From Aeromonas lacus (GTDB lineage Bacteria; Pseudomonadota; Gammaproteobacteria; Enterobacterales; Aeromonadaceae), in contig NZ_JRGM01000133.1 in the NCBI RefSeq assembly GCF_000764665.1, positions 1-64,000 of the forward strand: a stretch of 64,000 bases of DNA, read 5' to 3'. Position 1 is the stretch's first letter. Each line of letters starts with the position of its first letter. The translations under genes were made by a program, and so were the position numbers. A model generated the notes under the pieces. The model did not search any database. It was not told where the DNA came from and worked only from the letters and a program-made list of their open reading frames with translations. Positions 17,722-27,883 of the stretch are shown here, in pieces.

Positions 17722-19326
17722 TTATTCCACAAACTGCCCCCGCTCCTGAGCACCTTTGTCCAGAAATGGGAGGGTGCACTCAGGAAAACGATCGGCAAAC
17801 TGCTTTCGCACGGCTCGCCAGTTGTCCGGTGCGGGCTGGGCCAGCACCCTCTGATAGGCACTCAGCAAGGAGGGGGATTCCCGCGCCAGCCGCGCAAACG
17901 TCTGCTCCGGCCCCAGATGCCAGCGGCCATCCAGCTCATCCATCAGCTCCGGCAACTCCACCAGCAGCCTCATCAGTCGATAGCGCAGGGGGAGCTCGCT
18001 CTCAGCCGTCAATCTATCCCCATCGGCAAGTAGCCTAGTGATCCAGCCCAGCCGCTCGCACCGCTCTGTCAGCGTCAGCAGAGTAGGCCCCTGACGCAGC
18101 AGTGCCGCGAATTGCAGCAGCCACTCCAGCCCCATATCCCCCTCATCCTTTAGCAGCACGCCACCAGCATGGTGGAACAGCTCGGGCTCTGCTGCCTCCA
18201 ACCGGGAGAGGGGATAGCAGTGCAGCTGATATCCCTCGGCCGCCAGCTGCGGATCAGAAAAGAGCCGTGCCTCGTCAGCATTCATGTCGGCCAGAAAGAG
18301 GGAGATAACTGGCAGCTTCGCTTCGCACACAGCTGGATCGCAGAGGATCACCACAACGATCCGCTCATCCTGCTGCCATCTGGCCAGCGCCTGCTGCAAC
18401 GCTCCGGTCAGGGCAGGACGGCAATCCAGCCGCCAGTAGCGCACCTCGCACGGCTGATGACCATCAATCAGACGCAGCCCCTGCTCAACCATGCCAAGCT
18501 TGGCCATCACCCGGCCAGAGGCCAGATTCTGCGGCATATGGCGAGCCGTGATAGCGGGCAGATGCAGCTGGTCAAAGGCGAATGCCTTGACCAGTCTGGC
18601 CGCTCGGGTTGCAATGCCGCGCCCCTGCCAGGGGACACCGACCCACCAGGCCAGCTCGCCATTCCAGTGCAGCGAGATGACGCCGACAAGGGTCGCTTCT
18701 GCCTCCCCTTGCGGCAAGGTGATGGCCCAGCTCCAGCCAAGGCCAAGCGCCGCTCTGCGCCAGCAAAGGGCCAGCCAGTCGCGGGCCCCCTCCGGTGGAT
18801 AGGGGTGGGGAATATTGAGGGTGTAGCGGGCGATCGCCTCATCGCTGCAATAGCGCACGATCTCTTGTTCATCTCCGGCGTGCAGCGCTCGCAGCTGCAA
18901 CGGAGCATCACCCTCGGGTTCCCGCAAGGAGGGCATCTGCAGGCGACGCGCAAGCAGGCGATTGAGCAGAGCGCCCAGATCCGTGTGCGCATCCAGCGTC
19001 AGATCGGCGCCAACCGTCCCCAGCGTGAGCAGCCCCTGCTCCCGGGCCAGCGTCAGCAAGGAAGCTGAACCACTGATCAGGATCTGGCGGGTAGGATCGG
19101 CATGATGTTGCGGCAACAAGTCGCCATCGAGCCAGGCGGCCAGCAGAGCGCCGGGACAGATCACGCCATCAGGGGTCAGACCTGCCCAGGGGGCACAGTG
19201 GTGATCGAGGGTGGCAGCAACCTCCTTGCCCAAGAGCAGCTGCCAGCGATGGCCCTGCTGCTGCCAGCAGCCCACCACCTTGTTCCAGTGGGGCTGCCAC
19301 AAGCTCCCCTCGATCAACAGCTCCAT
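17722..19326 (-). CDS. Multidomain protein with central GNAT acetyltransferase domain
   Basis: A 534-residue protein with an unusual layout. The middle (about 141-300) is a RimJ/RimL-like GNAT domain with the acetyl-CoA loop WWVGVPWQGRGIATRAARL (Gln234 to Ala239). The N-terminal 140 residues look like a worn HAD-type fold (TRQILISGSASLLTLAREQG resembles its last motif) without a DxD nucleophile. The C-terminal 230 residues contain a segment (RIVVVILCDPA...LPVISLFLADMN) and a following helical part that could be a degenerate nucleotidyltransferase. Both flanking assignments are weak. The ATG at 19326 overlaps the stop of the glutathione transferase gene (TGATG), so the two are coupled. Confidence 0.75.
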   Translation of the reverse strand: MELLIEGSLWQPHWNKVVGCWQQQGHRWQLLLGKEVAATLDHHCAPWAGLTPDGVICPGALLAAWLDGDLLPQHHADPTRQILISGSASLLTLAREQGLLTLGTVGADLTLDAHTDLGALLNRLLARRLQMPSLREPEGDAPLQLRALHAGDEQEIVRYCSDEAIARYTLNIPHPYPPEGARDWLALCWRRAALGLGWSWAITLPQGEAEATLVGVISLHWNGELAWWVGVPWQGRGIATRAARLVKAFAFDQLHLPAITARHMPQNLASGRVMAKLGMVEQGLRLIDGHQPCEVRYWRLDCRPALTGALQQALARWQQDERIVVVILCDPAVCEAKLPVISLFLADMNADEARLFSDPQLAAEGYQLHCYPLSRLEAAEPELFHHAGGVLLKDEGDMGLEWLLQFAALLRQGPTLLTLTERCERLGWITRLLADGDRLTAESELPLRYRLMRLLVELPELMDELDGRWHLGPEQTFARLARESPSLLSAYQRVLAQPAPDNWRAVRKQFADRFPECTLPFLDKGAQERGQFVE

Positions 19327-19940
19327 CAGCCCGCCTGACAGGCCGCTGGCAGACTCATGTGATGAGGATGCGCCTCGATGCGGGCAATCCAGTCACGAAT
19401 GGCGGGCCACCCCTGCAGGGAGAAGATCCCCTCCTCCGCCACATGGGTGTAGGCGTAGAGGGCGATATCGGCGATGGTCGGCGCCTCGCCGCACAGATAG
19501 GAGCTCTTTTTCAGTTGTTGCTCCATCACCGCCAGCGCCTTCTCGCCACCGGCCTTCAGCCCGTCGAGCCGCGCCTCCTGTGACTCGGGCCGCCCCAGAT
19601 AACGGACGATAAAACGGGCCACCGCAATATAGGGCTCATGGCTGTACTGCTCGAAAAACATCCATTTGAGCACGTCAGCTTGCAGGCGAGGATCGGTCGG
19701 CCACAAAGGCGAGCCTTGCGCCAGATAGAAGAGGATGGCATTGGATTCGGCCAGCAGATCGCCGGGAGCAAGCTCCAGCACCGGGATCTTGCCATTGGGG
19801 TTCATCGCCAGAAAATCGGGGGTTTGAGTCTCCCCCGCCGCGATATCGACCGCCACCCACTCGAGGGGCAGTTCAAGCCAGCGGGCCAGCAACCACGCCT
19901 TGTAGCAGTTGCCGGAGCGCAGATCACCGTGCAGACGCAT
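19326..19940 (-). CDS. Glutathione S-transferase family protein
   Basis: A 204-residue cytosolic thioltransferase or GST. The N-terminal thioredoxin-like domain starts MRLHGDLRSGNCYKAWLLARWL, followed by the glutathione-binding NPNGKIPVLEL and ESNAILFYLA motifs. The C-terminal helical domain has the conserved PTIADIALYAYTHVAEEG (N-capping box and hydrophobic staple). The Ser in LRSGNCYK may be the catalytic residue. The start was taken at 19940; a second in-frame ATG two codons upstream is also possible. It is followed by the acetyltransferase fusion with a one-base overlap. Confidence 0.9.
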   Translation of the reverse strand: MRLHGDLRSGNCYKAWLLARWLELPLEWVAVDIAAGETQTPDFLAMNPNGKIPVLELAPGDLLAESNAILFYLAQGSPLWPTDPRLQADVLKWMFFEQYSHEPYIAVARFIVRYLGRPESQEARLDGLKAGGEKALAVMEQQLKKSSYLCGEAPTIADIALYAYTHVAEEGIFSLQGWPAIRDWIARIEAHPHHMSLPAACQAG

Positions 19941-19976
19941 GCACACTCCTTGTGAAAAACGGGTTTGAGAAACAGA

Positions 19977-20615
19977 TCAGGGAGCCAGACGCTCGATATG
20001 CCAGCCATCCCCTTCACGGGTGTAGTAGAAACGGTCGTGCAGACGGTGTTCACCCCCCTGCCAGAATTCGACCGTCTCGATCACCACCCGAAAGCCACCC
20101 CAGAAGCTCGGCAGCGGCACTTCGCCGTTGGCAAACTTCTGCTTGAGCTCGAGAAACTTGGCCTCCAGCACGCCGCGCGCCGAGATGCGGGTCGACTGTT
20201 TGGAGACCCAGGCGGCGATCTGGCTATCCTTGGGACGACTGTGGAAGTACTTCATCACCTCGAAGGTGCTCATCTTCTCCACCCGACCGGTCACATGCAC
20301 CTGACGGTCGAGGGTGTGCCAGGGGAAGAGCAGGCTGATGCGGGGATTCCCTTCCAGCTGATGCGCCTTGCGACTGCCCATGTTGGTGTAGAAGACCATC
20401 CCTAGAGCATCGTAGTGCTTGAGCAGAACGGTACGCTGCCACGGCTGGCCATCGGCATCAACGGTGGCCACCACCATGGCGGTGGGATCGGTCAGTTTGG
20501 CTTCGCAGGCCTGTGCCAGCCACTTCTCGAACAGCTCGAGGGGGTCGGCGGGCAGATCGGCCCGATGCAGCCCGCCACGGGTATACTCCCGGCGCAGATC
20601 AGCAACATCCATCAT
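19977..20615 (-). CDS. pdxH: Pyridoxamine 5'-phosphate oxidase
   Basis: An FMN-dependent enzyme that oxidises pyridoxamine or pyridoxine 5'-phosphate to pyridoxal 5'-phosphate, the last step of vitamin B6 synthesis. The 212 residues match the E. coli length (218). Motifs include [37 protein letters not shown] (FMN binding), [26 protein letters not shown] (split at 168-194) and the C-terminal ERLAP. The first ATG (20615) has AAGGA 9-13 bases upstream; the next codon is also ATG. Confidence 0.96.
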   Translation of the reverse strand: MMDVADLRREYTRGGLHRADLPADPLELFEKWLAQACEAKLTDPTAMVVATVDADGQPWQRTVLLKHYDALGMVFYTNMGSRKAHQLEGNPRISLLFPWHTLDRQVHVTGRVEKMSTFEVMKYFHSRPKDSQIAAWVSKQSTRISARGVLEAKFLELKQKFANGEVPLPSFWGGFRVVIETVEFWQGGEHRLHDRFYYTREGDGWHIERLAP

Positions 20616-21008
20616 CTTGATTTTCCTTCAAATAAATAATGGTTCCACGACCATCAAGAGAATGATTGCAGGCATTGTGCGCCCGATAAAGCGGCCTTGT
20701 AAACCAGGTATCAGGGACAACGTTCACCCTTCCTTGACCACTGGGCGCCTCTGTCGCCCATATTTCCGGCTCATTTCCCATGACGATACAGTTGGCAAGT
20801 CGCACTGCCGTAAATTTCCCTGAAATCAGGTATAGCGGCCGGTCAGCGGCCGCTCATTTATATGGAGCCACCGAGCCAGGTACTGCATGACTCGCCGAAT
20901 ATCCACCTTGCACCGCATCCCCCTTCCACCTATCATTGCGCCGTTTGTCTGTTTCAGAATCATCCCGCTACCGGGGTGATTCATCTTTATCTGGCCAAGG
21001 TTAATCTC
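20616..21008. other. Divergent intergenic region pdxH / RNA methyltransferase
   Basis: No gene was recognised. There is one GC-rich inverted repeat, AGCGGCCG-GTCAG-CGGCCGCT, at 20834-20854 without a T-tract. The rest shows no clear structure. It must contain promoters for the two divergent genes. Confidence 0.5.
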
Positions 21009-22220
21009 ATGCTCAAATCCCCACTGTTGCCCCGTTTCGGGGATCTGGTCGTTGCCATTGTTGATGACGTGCTGGGCCAGGGTCTCACCCTGGATCGCGC
21101 CTATGCCCGTCACTTCTCCGGCATCGAACTCAAACCGCAAGAACAGGCAAGGATTGCCCTGGTCACCGGCGACCTGCTGCGTCGCCTGAGCCTCTACTGT
21201 GCCCTGACCGGTATTCAGGTGCGTCAGGCCGAGAAGAACGTCTGGCCGCTGCTGCACAGCTGGCACGCTTTCCACAAGATCCCCCAGCCCAACCACCCGA
21301 CCCTGGATCGCTTCAACGAAGAGGCGTTCCGCCGCCGCCTGACCGAGGCGAAGAAGAATCCGGTATTGATGGATGGTTGCCCGAGCTGGCTGGAGAAACT
21401 GGGTAGCGAGCAGTTGGGTGAGGCTTGGCCGGCGGAGCGTGCCGCCCTGGCCTGGATGCCCAAACGCTACCTGCGGGTCAACACCCTCAAGTGTACCCGC
21501 GAGGAGTTGCAGGCCATGCTGGCCAAAGAGCAGGTCACCACCATTCCGGTTGAAGGTGTGGAGACAGCCCTGCAGGTCACCTCCGACGCAGCCCTGTTCC
21601 GCACCAAGGCCTTTGCCGATGGCTGCTTCGAGCAACAGGATGCCGGCTCCCAGCATATCGCAGCCGCACTCGACGTCGCGCCAGGCATGCGGGTGATCGA
21701 CGCCTGCGCCGGTGCCGGTGGCAAGACCCTGCATCTGGCCGCCATGATGAAAGGCAAAGGCCGCCTGCTGGCAATGGATGTGGAAGAGTGGAAACTGGAA
21801 AACCTCAAGCAGCGCGCCCGCCGCGCCGGCGCCCATAACGTGGAGACCCGGGTGATCACCAGCAGCAAGACCGTCAAGCGCCTCAAAGAGAGCGCAGATC
21901 GCCTGCTGCTGGACGTCCCCTGCTCCGGTCTTGGCGTGCTCAAGCGCAACCCGGATGCCAAGTGGCGCGATACCGCCGAGCGTCTGCCGGTGCTGGTCGC
22001 TCTGCAGGAAGAGATCCTGCAGCGCTACAGCCAGATGGTGAAAGTGGGCGGCATGCTGGTTTACGCTACCTGCTCCATCCTGCCCGAGGAGAACCGCCAG
22101 CAGGTGGACAAGTTCCTCGCCGCCAACGAAAACTTCCGCCTGCTTGGTGATCACACAGTGAGTCCGGCGGCCACCGGTTTCGACGGTTTCTATCTGGCGC
22201 GCATCGAGCGGATCGCCTGA
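21009..22220 (+). CDS. RsmB/NOP-family RNA (cytosine-5-)-methyltransferase
   Basis: S-adenosylmethionine-dependent methylase of the NOL1/NOP2/Sun family acting on rRNA or tRNA cytosines. The SAM-binding motif is VIDACAGAGGKTLHLAAMM. Both catalytic cysteines are present: Cys305 in LDVPCSGLGVLKRNPD and Cys355 in VYATCSILPEENRQQV. An N-terminal helical region (1-140) resembles the NusB-like part of RsmB. With 403 residues it is not E. coli RsmB (429) or RsmF (479) by eye, so no symbol is given. The ATG at 21009 was chosen because the upstream extension is not protein-like. Confidence 0.87.
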   Translation: MLKSPLLPRFGDLVVAIVDDVLGQGLTLDRAYARHFSGIELKPQEQARIALVTGDLLRRLSLYCALTGIQVRQAEKNVWPLLHSWHAFHKIPQPNHPTLDRFNEEAFRRRLTEAKKNPVLMDGCPSWLEKLGSEQLGEAWPAERAALAWMPKRYLRVNTLKCTREELQAMLAKEQVTTIPVEGVETALQVTSDAALFRTKAFADGCFEQQDAGSQHIAAALDVAPGMRVIDACAGAGGKTLHLAAMMKGKGRLLAMDVEEWKLENLKQRARRAGAHNVETRVITSSKTVKRLKESADRLLLDVPCSGLGVLKRNPDAKWRDTAERLPVLVALQEEILQRYSQMVKVGGMLVYATCSILPEENRQQVDKFLAANENFRLLGDHTVSPAATGFDGFYLARIERIA

Positions 22221-22270
22221 TCCAGCGTGACCTGCTCCTTGCGCCCTTATCGCGTACGGCAGGTGCGATG

Positions 22271-22310
22271 AAAAAAGAGCGGCAGCCCGAGGGCTGCCGC
22301 TCTTTTTTAT
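22271..22310. terminator. Strong bidirectional terminator
   Basis: Eighteen-bp perfect stem (22271-22288 with 22291-22308), A-run at the left and T-run at the right, between the RNA methyltransferase gene (+) and tdcF (-). Confidence 0.92.
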
Positions 22311-22327
22311 TGATAAGGATCGCCGCG

Positions 22328-22717
22328 TCAGGACTCCAGCGCAGCAATCGCCTCTATCTCGATCTTCACATCCTTGGGCAGGCGGGCCACCTCCACGCAG
22401 GAGCGCGCCGGATACATGGCATCGTGCTCGGTGAAAAAGTCGTTGTAGACCCGGTTGACCGCAGCAAAGTCGTTCAGATCGGAGACAAACACCGTGGTCT
22501 TGAAGATATTGCGCACCTCACCGCCTGCCGCCTCGACAATCGCCTTGACGTTTTGCAGGGAGCGCAGGGTTTGCGCTTCGATACCCTCCGCAATGTCACC
22601 GCTCACCGGGTCCAGCGGGATCTGACCGGAGGTGTAGAGGATGTTGCCAATCCGGGTGGCCTGCACATAGGGGCCGATGGCGCCCGGCGCCGCTTTGGTA
22701 GTGATAACCTGTCGCAT
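22328..22717 (-). CDS. tdcF: RidA-family enamine/imine deaminase TdcF
   Basis: A 129-residue member of the RidA (YjgF/YER057c/UK114) family, which hydrolyses reactive enamines and imines such as 2-aminoacrylate and 2-aminocrotonate made by PLP-dependent dehydratases. Motifs: GPYVQATRIGNILYTSGQIPLDP and the catalytic arginine in YPARSCVEVARLPKDVKIEIEAIA (shown in two parts). It is the last gene of tdcBCDEF and fits the need to clear the enamine made by the threonine dehydratase TdcB. The same gene order is found in E. coli. Confidence 0.92.
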   Translation of the reverse strand: MRQVITTKAAPGAIGPYVQATRIGNILYTSGQIPLDPVSGDIAEGIEAQTLRSLQNVKAIVEAAGGEVRNIFKTTVFVSDLNDFAAVNRVYNDFFTEHDAMYPARSCVEVARLPKDVKIEIEAIAALES

Positions 22718-22786
22718 CTGTTACTTCCTCGTGCTGACAAACAAAAAGTAGGCCCGGAGCAAGCCTGCTCACCCCGGGCATGAGAG

Positions 22787-25081
22787 TTACATCATGTTGG
22801 TGAAGGTTCTGGAGATGACGTCCTGCTGCTGCTCGCGGGTCAGGGCGTTGAAGCGCACTGCATAGCCGGAGACCCGGATGGTCAGGCTGGGGTACTTGTC
22901 CGGATTCTCGATGGCATCCAGCAGCATCTCGCGGTTCATCACGTTGACGTTGAGGTGCTGACCCCCTTCTACATCCCGCTCGTGATGGAAGTAGCCATCC
23001 ATCAACCCCACCAGATTGTTCTCGCGATTGGCCGGCTCCTTGCCCAGCGCCCCCGGCACGATGGAGAAGGTGTAGGAGATCCCGTCCTTGGCATATTTGA
23101 ACGGCAGCTTGGCTACCGAGGCGAGCGAAGCGACCGCCCCCTTGCGATCCCGACCGTGCATCGGGTTGGCCCCCGGCGCAAACGGCGCACCGGCACGGCG
23201 GCCATCCGGGGTGTTGCCGGTCTTCTGGCCATACACCACATTGGAGGTGATGGTCAGGATCGACTGGGTCGGTACCGCATTGCGGTAGGTCGGCAGCGCC
23301 TGGATCTTCTTCATAAAGCGCTCGACCAAATTACAGGCGATGGAGTCGGCCCGCTCGTCATTGTTGCCGTACTGGGGATACTCCCCCTCAATCACGAAAT
23401 CGACTGCCAACCCGTCAGCATCGCGCACCGGCTTGACCCTGGCGTACTTGATGGCCGCCAGCGAATCGACCGCCACCGACAGACCGGCGATACCGCAGGC
23501 CATGGTGCGATAGACATCCCGGTCGTGCAGCGCCATCAGGGAAGCCTCGTAGCTGTACTTGTCGTGCATGTAGTGAATAAGGTTGAGTGCGCTGATGTAC
23601 TGCACCGCCAGCCAGTCCATAAAGCTGTCGAGGCTGGTCATGACGGTCTCGTAATCCAGCACTTCGTCCATGATGGGCGCAACTTTCGGGCCGACCTGGA
23701 TCTTCAGCTTCTCGTCCACCCCGCCGTTGATGCAATAGAGCAGGGTCTTGGCCAGATTGGCACGGGCCCCGAAGAACTGCATCTGCTTGCCGATCACCAT
23801 AGGGCTCACACAGCAGGCGATGGCGTAATCATCGCTCTCGAAGTCTGTGCGCATCAGATCATCGTTCTCATACTGCAGGGATGAGGTATCGATGGAGACG
23901 CGGGCCGCATAGGTCTTGAAGGCACGTGGCAACCCTTCCGCCCAGAGGATGGTGAGGTTGGGCTCGGGCGCCGGCCCCATGGTCTTGAGGGTATGGAGGT
24001 AACGGAAGGAGTTCTTGGTCACCAGAGTGCGACCATCCAGCCCCATGCCGCCTATTACCTCGGTCGCCCAGATGGGATCGCCGGAGAAGAGGGAGTCAAA
24101 CTCGGGGGTGCGCAGGAAGCGCACCATGCGGATCTTCATGATGAAGTGATCGACCAGCTCCTGGGCATCCTGCTCGCTGATGAGCCCCGCCTTCAGATCC
24201 CGTTCGATATAGATGTCGAGGAAGGTGGCGGTGCGACCGAGGGACATGGCACCACCGTTTTGCGACTTCACCGCCGCCAGATAGGCAAAGTAGAGCCACT
24301 GGACCGCCTGCTGCGCCGTGCGGGCTGGACCGGAAATATCGCAGCCGTAGCTCGCCGCCATCTGTTTGATCTGCACCAGAGCCCGTTTGTGCTCGGCCAG
24401 CTCCTCGCGCTGGCGGATCACCTGCTCCAGCTGTTCTCCCCGCTCGAGAGCCGGTTGCAGATCGGCAAACTGCAGCTCCCGCTCACGGATTAGATAATCT
24501 ATGCCATAGAGCGCTACCCGACGATAATCCCCGATAATGCGACCACGGCCGTAACCATCCGGCAAACCGGTCAAAATCCCTGATTTTCGGCAGCGCAACA
24601 TCTCGGGAGAGTAGACGTCGAACACCCCCTGATTATGGGTTTTGCGCAATTCGCTGAAGGTATATTCAAATTCGGGATCCATCTCCCGGCCATACGCTTC
24701 AAACGAGCTGCGGATCATATTTACGCCACCAAACGGGTGCAGCGCTCTTTTAAGGGGCTTGTCGGTCTGCAGGCCAACGATTTTTTCCAGCCCCTGCTCG
24801 ATATAACCCGGCCCGTGGGCGGTGATGGTCGTGGCAATATTGGTATCAAAATCGACCGGCGCGTGGGTGGCATTCTCGATGCGGATCCCCTCCATCACCT
24901 TGTTCCACAAGGTGGTGGTCGCTTCGGTGGCATCTGCCAGAAACTGTTCGTCACCTTCATAGGGGGTGTAGTTCTGCTGGATAAAATCACGAACGTTGAT
25001 CTCGTGCTTCCAGTTTTCACCGGCAAACCCTTGCCATGCCTGACGGAATTTATCCTGATCCAATTGCATATCAACTTTCAT
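22787..25081 (-). CDS. tdcE: 2-ketobutyrate formate-lyase / pyruvate formate-lyase TdcE
   Basis: An oxygen-sensitive glycyl-radical enzyme that splits 2-oxobutyrate (or pyruvate) with CoA into propionyl-CoA (or acetyl-CoA) and formate. The adjacent active-site cysteines lie in [15 protein letters not shown], and the radical Gly739 in [18 protein letters not shown]. The 764 residues equal E. coli TdcE. The ATG at 25081 follows GAGG at 25090-25093; a GTG at 25099 would read through that ribosome site and is less likely. The activating radical-SAM enzyme is not in this window. Confidence 0.96.
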   Translation of the reverse strand: MKVDMQLDQDKFRQAWQGFAGENWKHEINVRDFIQQNYTPYEGDEQFLADATEATTTLWNKVMEGIRIENATHAPVDFDTNIATTITAHGPGYIEQGLEKIVGLQTDKPLKRALHPFGGVNMIRSSFEAYGREMDPEFEYTFSELRKTHNQGVFDVYSPEMLRCRKSGILTGLPDGYGRGRIIGDYRRVALYGIDYLIRERELQFADLQPALERGEQLEQVIRQREELAEHKRALVQIKQMAASYGCDISGPARTAQQAVQWLYFAYLAAVKSQNGGAMSLGRTATFLDIYIERDLKAGLISEQDAQELVDHFIMKIRMVRFLRTPEFDSLFSGDPIWATEVIGGMGLDGRTLVTKNSFRYLHTLKTMGPAPEPNLTILWAEGLPRAFKTYAARVSIDTSSLQYENDDLMRTDFESDDYAIACCVSPMVIGKQMQFFGARANLAKTLLYCINGGVDEKLKIQVGPKVAPIMDEVLDYETVMTSLDSFMDWLAVQYISALNLIHYMHDKYSYEASLMALHDRDVYRTMACGIAGLSVAVDSLAAIKYARVKPVRDADGLAVDFVIEGEYPQYGNNDERADSIACNLVERFMKKIQALPTYRNAVPTQSILTITSNVVYGQKTGNTPDGRRAGAPFAPGANPMHGRDRKGAVASLASVAKLPFKYAKDGISYTFSIVPGALGKEPANRENNLVGLMDGYFHHERDVEGGQHLNVNVMNREMLLDAIENPDKYPSLTIRVSGYAVRFNALTREQQQDVISRTFTNMM

Positions 25082-25125
25082 CAAATAAACCTCATTCACT
25101 ACTCATGACACTACAGTGGAAGATG

Positions 25126-26334
25126 TCAGACGCACTCGGCCTGACGAACCTGCTGCCCCAGACGAATGGCATCCAGAGCGATCATTTTCTCTTCATTGGT
25201 GGGAATAACTGCCGCCAGCACCATGGACTCTGCCGCCGAAATCACCCGGCAGCCCTCGCTATTGGAACGCTGGTTAAACGGCTCGCTGATCGCTACGCCA
25301 AATACCTGAAGTCGTTCGCATACCAGTTTTCTGATAAAGGCCGAGTTCTCGCCGATCCCGCCAGTGAAAATAACTGCATCCAGCCGGCGCAATGAGGTGG
25401 CATGGCCGCCGATATGGCGGGCAATACGATGGACAAAGGCGTGAATGGCCAATTTCGCCCCGGGATGTCCTTCGTGATAGGCAGCTTCCAATACCCGCAT
25501 ATCCGAGGAGAGCCCCGAAATACCCAGCAGGCCGGACTGCTTGTTCAATATCCGCTCGATATCCTCGATGGATTGGCCCGTCTTGCTGGCGATATAGGCC
25601 AGCGCGCCAAAATCGATATCGCCGCTGCGGCTGCCCATGATCAGCCCCTCCAGCGGCGTCATCCCCATCGAGGTATCGACGCTCTTGCCATCCTGTACCG
25701 CACAAATAGAGGCGCCATTGCCCAGATGGGCGATGACCAGACCGGCATGCTGCTCATCCAGCCCCATAAATACGCAGGCCTGCTCGGCAACATAGCGATG
25801 GGAGGTGCCATGGAAGCCATAGCGGCGCACGCCGTAATCCTGCAGATATTGGTATGGCAGCCCATAGATATAGGCTTCCGGCTTCAGGGTCTGGTGAAAG
25901 CCGGTATCAAATACCGCAATCTGGGGCTGGTTGGGGAATAGCTGGCGGGCGGCCATCACGCCGCTCAGATTGGCGTGGTTGTGCAGCGGGGCCAGTGGCG
26001 AGACCTGCCTGATTTTGGCCAGCACCCGCTCGTCAATGATGGCAGCTTCACTGAACTCATTGCCGCCATGGGCAATGCGATGGCCCACCAGGGTGATGGC
26101 ATCGAGCAAACCGCGCAGTTTCAGCTCTTCTGCAATCGCCGCCAGTGCACAGCTATGGTTGTTTTCCGGCAAGGGGGTGGCCGGGTTTTTATCAATTTTC
26201 AGCTGGGGATGTTCGGTCTCGATACCATCGGCCATGCCGGAGCTCACCACCTCGCAGGTTTTACTATCCAGTACCGAGAATTTGACCGACGAAGAGCCGC
26301 AATTGATAACCAGAACCAACGAATCAAACTTCAT
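25126..26334 (-). CDS. tdcD: Propionate kinase TdcD
   Basis: Acetate/propionate kinase family: transfers phosphate from propionyl phosphate to ADP, giving ATP and propionate in anaerobic threonine breakdown. The ATP-site motif [13 protein letters not shown] opens the protein, and [36 protein letters not shown] and FTGGIGENS follow in family order. The 402 residues match E. coli (402). The ATG at 26334 gives the E. coli-like start. An unusual 206-base gap with an open frame separates it from tdcC. Confidence 0.96.
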   Translation of the reverse strand: MKFDSLVLVINCGSSSVKFSVLDSKTCEVVSSGMADGIETEHPQLKIDKNPATPLPENNHSCALAAIAEELKLRGLLDAITLVGHRIAHGGNEFSEAAIIDERVLAKIRQVSPLAPLHNHANLSGVMAARQLFPNQPQIAVFDTGFHQTLKPEAYIYGLPYQYLQDYGVRRYGFHGTSHRYVAEQACVFMGLDEQHAGLVIAHLGNGASICAVQDGKSVDTSMGMTPLEGLIMGSRSGDIDFGALAYIASKTGQSIEDIERILNKQSGLLGISGLSSDMRVLEAAYHEGHPGAKLAIHAFVHRIARHIGGHATSLRRLDAVIFTGGIGENSAFIRKLVCERLQVFGVAISEPFNQRSNSEGCRVISAAESMVLAAVIPTNEEKMIALDAIRLGQQVRQAECV

Positions 26335-26427
26335 TACATCGCCTCGATATTTATGATGTCGAGTCACTGCAGTCAGAACATATTTACCACTGTGTGTGGT
26401 GGCCAAATAACGGATAGCCTTGCTCTG

Positions 26428-26445
26428 GGCCCAAATAATTGGGCC
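26428..26445. other. Hairpin in the tdcC-tdcD gap
   Basis: Perfect inverted repeat GGCCCAA-ATAA-TTGGGCC inside the 206-base gap. It has no T-tract, so it may be an mRNA processing or stabilising structure rather than a terminator. Confidence 0.45.
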
Positions 26446-26540
26446 AACCAAGAACCGGTTATTGCGCGCTTCTGACTGCGCCATGCAGACCCCGCCAAGG
26501 GGTCAGGGTCTGAATGGCTGATGACTTGCAGAAAAGGTTT

Positions 26541-27872
26541 TCAGAACAGCTTGGAAACAATATTCAGGATGGTCAGCACACCAATGATGGTGACAAACAC
26601 GTTACTGGCCTGGCCTTTATATTTGGCCAGCGCAGGTGTTTTGTTGACGGCATACATCGGCAGCAGACAGAGCAGGGAAGCGATGATTGGCGCCCCCATT
26701 GCCTCAATCAGGTCGAGGATGTTGGGGTTCACATAAGCGACCAGCCAGGTCGATCCCATGATGAACAACATACTGACCATGTTGAGTTTTTTACTGGAAA
26801 CCTTGCTCTTGTCGCCCTGGTAGCCAAAGCGGAGGATAAGGCCGTTCAACCCTTCCAGCGTCCCCAGATAGTGGCCGAAGAAGGATTTGAAGATGGCAAC
26901 CAGCGCAATGATGGAAGCCGCATACTCCAGGGTGGTGGCAAATGCAGACTTGCTGCCAGCCAGCGAGGAGAAGTGGTTGGCCAGATAGGAGAGCACCGGA
27001 ATATTCTGGGCCTTGGCTTCCGCCATATTTTGCGGCGACAGGGTAAACAGGCAGCTGAAGGCAAAGAACATCACCACGGCCACCATCAGCATGCTGGCAC
27101 CGGAGATAATCTTCGAGCAGCGCTTCTCGGTAAAATCACGACCGAACTCCTGCTCATACTCTTCCCGTTTGGAGACGATGAAAGAGGAGACAATCGGCGA
27201 GAAGTTGAAGGAGAAGACCATGATGGAGATCCCCAGCCAGACGGTAACCAGAATACCGTCGTGACCAAACATGGATATTTCACTCAGGTTGACCTGCTCA
27301 AAGACGGCACTGTTCCAGTACGGGACGAGGGAGAGAGAGATAACCACCAGGCTGGCGATGAAAGGAAATACCAGATAGCTCATCACGCGAACCATCAGAT
27401 CCTTACCGAAATAGATCACGAAGGCCATCAACAGCAGCAGCCCAAGGGCGACAACACCCCGATTGAGCGGCGCCATTTGCAGTTGATGCTCCCAGAATGC
27501 CATGAAGGTATTGGTGATCGTCACACCATATATCCAAAGCAGTGGGCAGATGGCAAAGAAATAAAGGAAGGTAATTACCACCCCGCCCATTTTGCCGAAA
27601 TGCTCTTCAACGGTCTCGGTAATATTTGCCGATGGATTACTGCCGGAAAGACATAATCTGGCCAACGCCCTGTGGCAATAAAATGCAATGGGGTAAGCCA
27701 GCACCAGCATGATTAATATTGGTATCAGGCCACCATATCCGGCCCGAATGGGGAAAAATAGAACACCTGCACCGATCGCTGTACCAAATAGACCGAGTCC
27801 CCAGGTTGTATCCGACTTACGCCATGCTTTGACACTCTCTTTACTGCTGCTAACGACACTATCCAAGATCAT
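26541..27872 (-). CDS. tdcC: Threonine/serine:H+ symporter TdcC
   Basis: Inner-membrane amino acid symporter of the SdaC/TdcC (HAAAP) family importing L-threonine and L-serine for anaerobic catabolism. The 443 residues equal the E. coli length and align end to end: [60 protein letters not shown] and [14 protein letters not shown] are near identical. About eleven membrane segments are apparent. It starts 11 bases after the tdcB stop. Confidence 0.97.
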   Translation of the reverse strand: MILDSVVSSSKESVKAWRKSDTTWGLGLFGTAIGAGVLFFPIRAGYGGLIPILIMLVLAYPIAFYCHRALARLCLSGSNPSANITETVEEHFGKMGGVVITFLYFFAICPLLWIYGVTITNTFMAFWEHQLQMAPLNRGVVALGLLLLMAFVIYFGKDLMVRVMSYLVFPFIASLVVISLSLVPYWNSAVFEQVNLSEISMFGHDGILVTVWLGISIMVFSFNFSPIVSSFIVSKREEYEQEFGRDFTEKRCSKIISGASMLMVAVVMFFAFSCLFTLSPQNMAEAKAQNIPVLSYLANHFSSLAGSKSAFATTLEYAASIIALVAIFKSFFGHYLGTLEGLNGLILRFGYQGDKSKVSSKKLNMVSMLFIMGSTWLVAYVNPNILDLIEAMGAPIIASLLCLLPMYAVNKTPALAKYKGQASNVFVTIIGVLTILNIVSKLF

Positions 27873-27883
27873 GACTGTATTCC

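Noticed and set aside
20834-20854. AGCGGCCG/CGGCCGCT hairpin as a terminator
   Set aside because: It lacks a T-tract and lies between divergent genes, so there is nothing to terminate.
25082-25099. GTG at 25099 as the tdcE start
   Set aside because: It would translate through the GAGG ribosome site; the ATG at 25081 matches the E. coli N-terminus.
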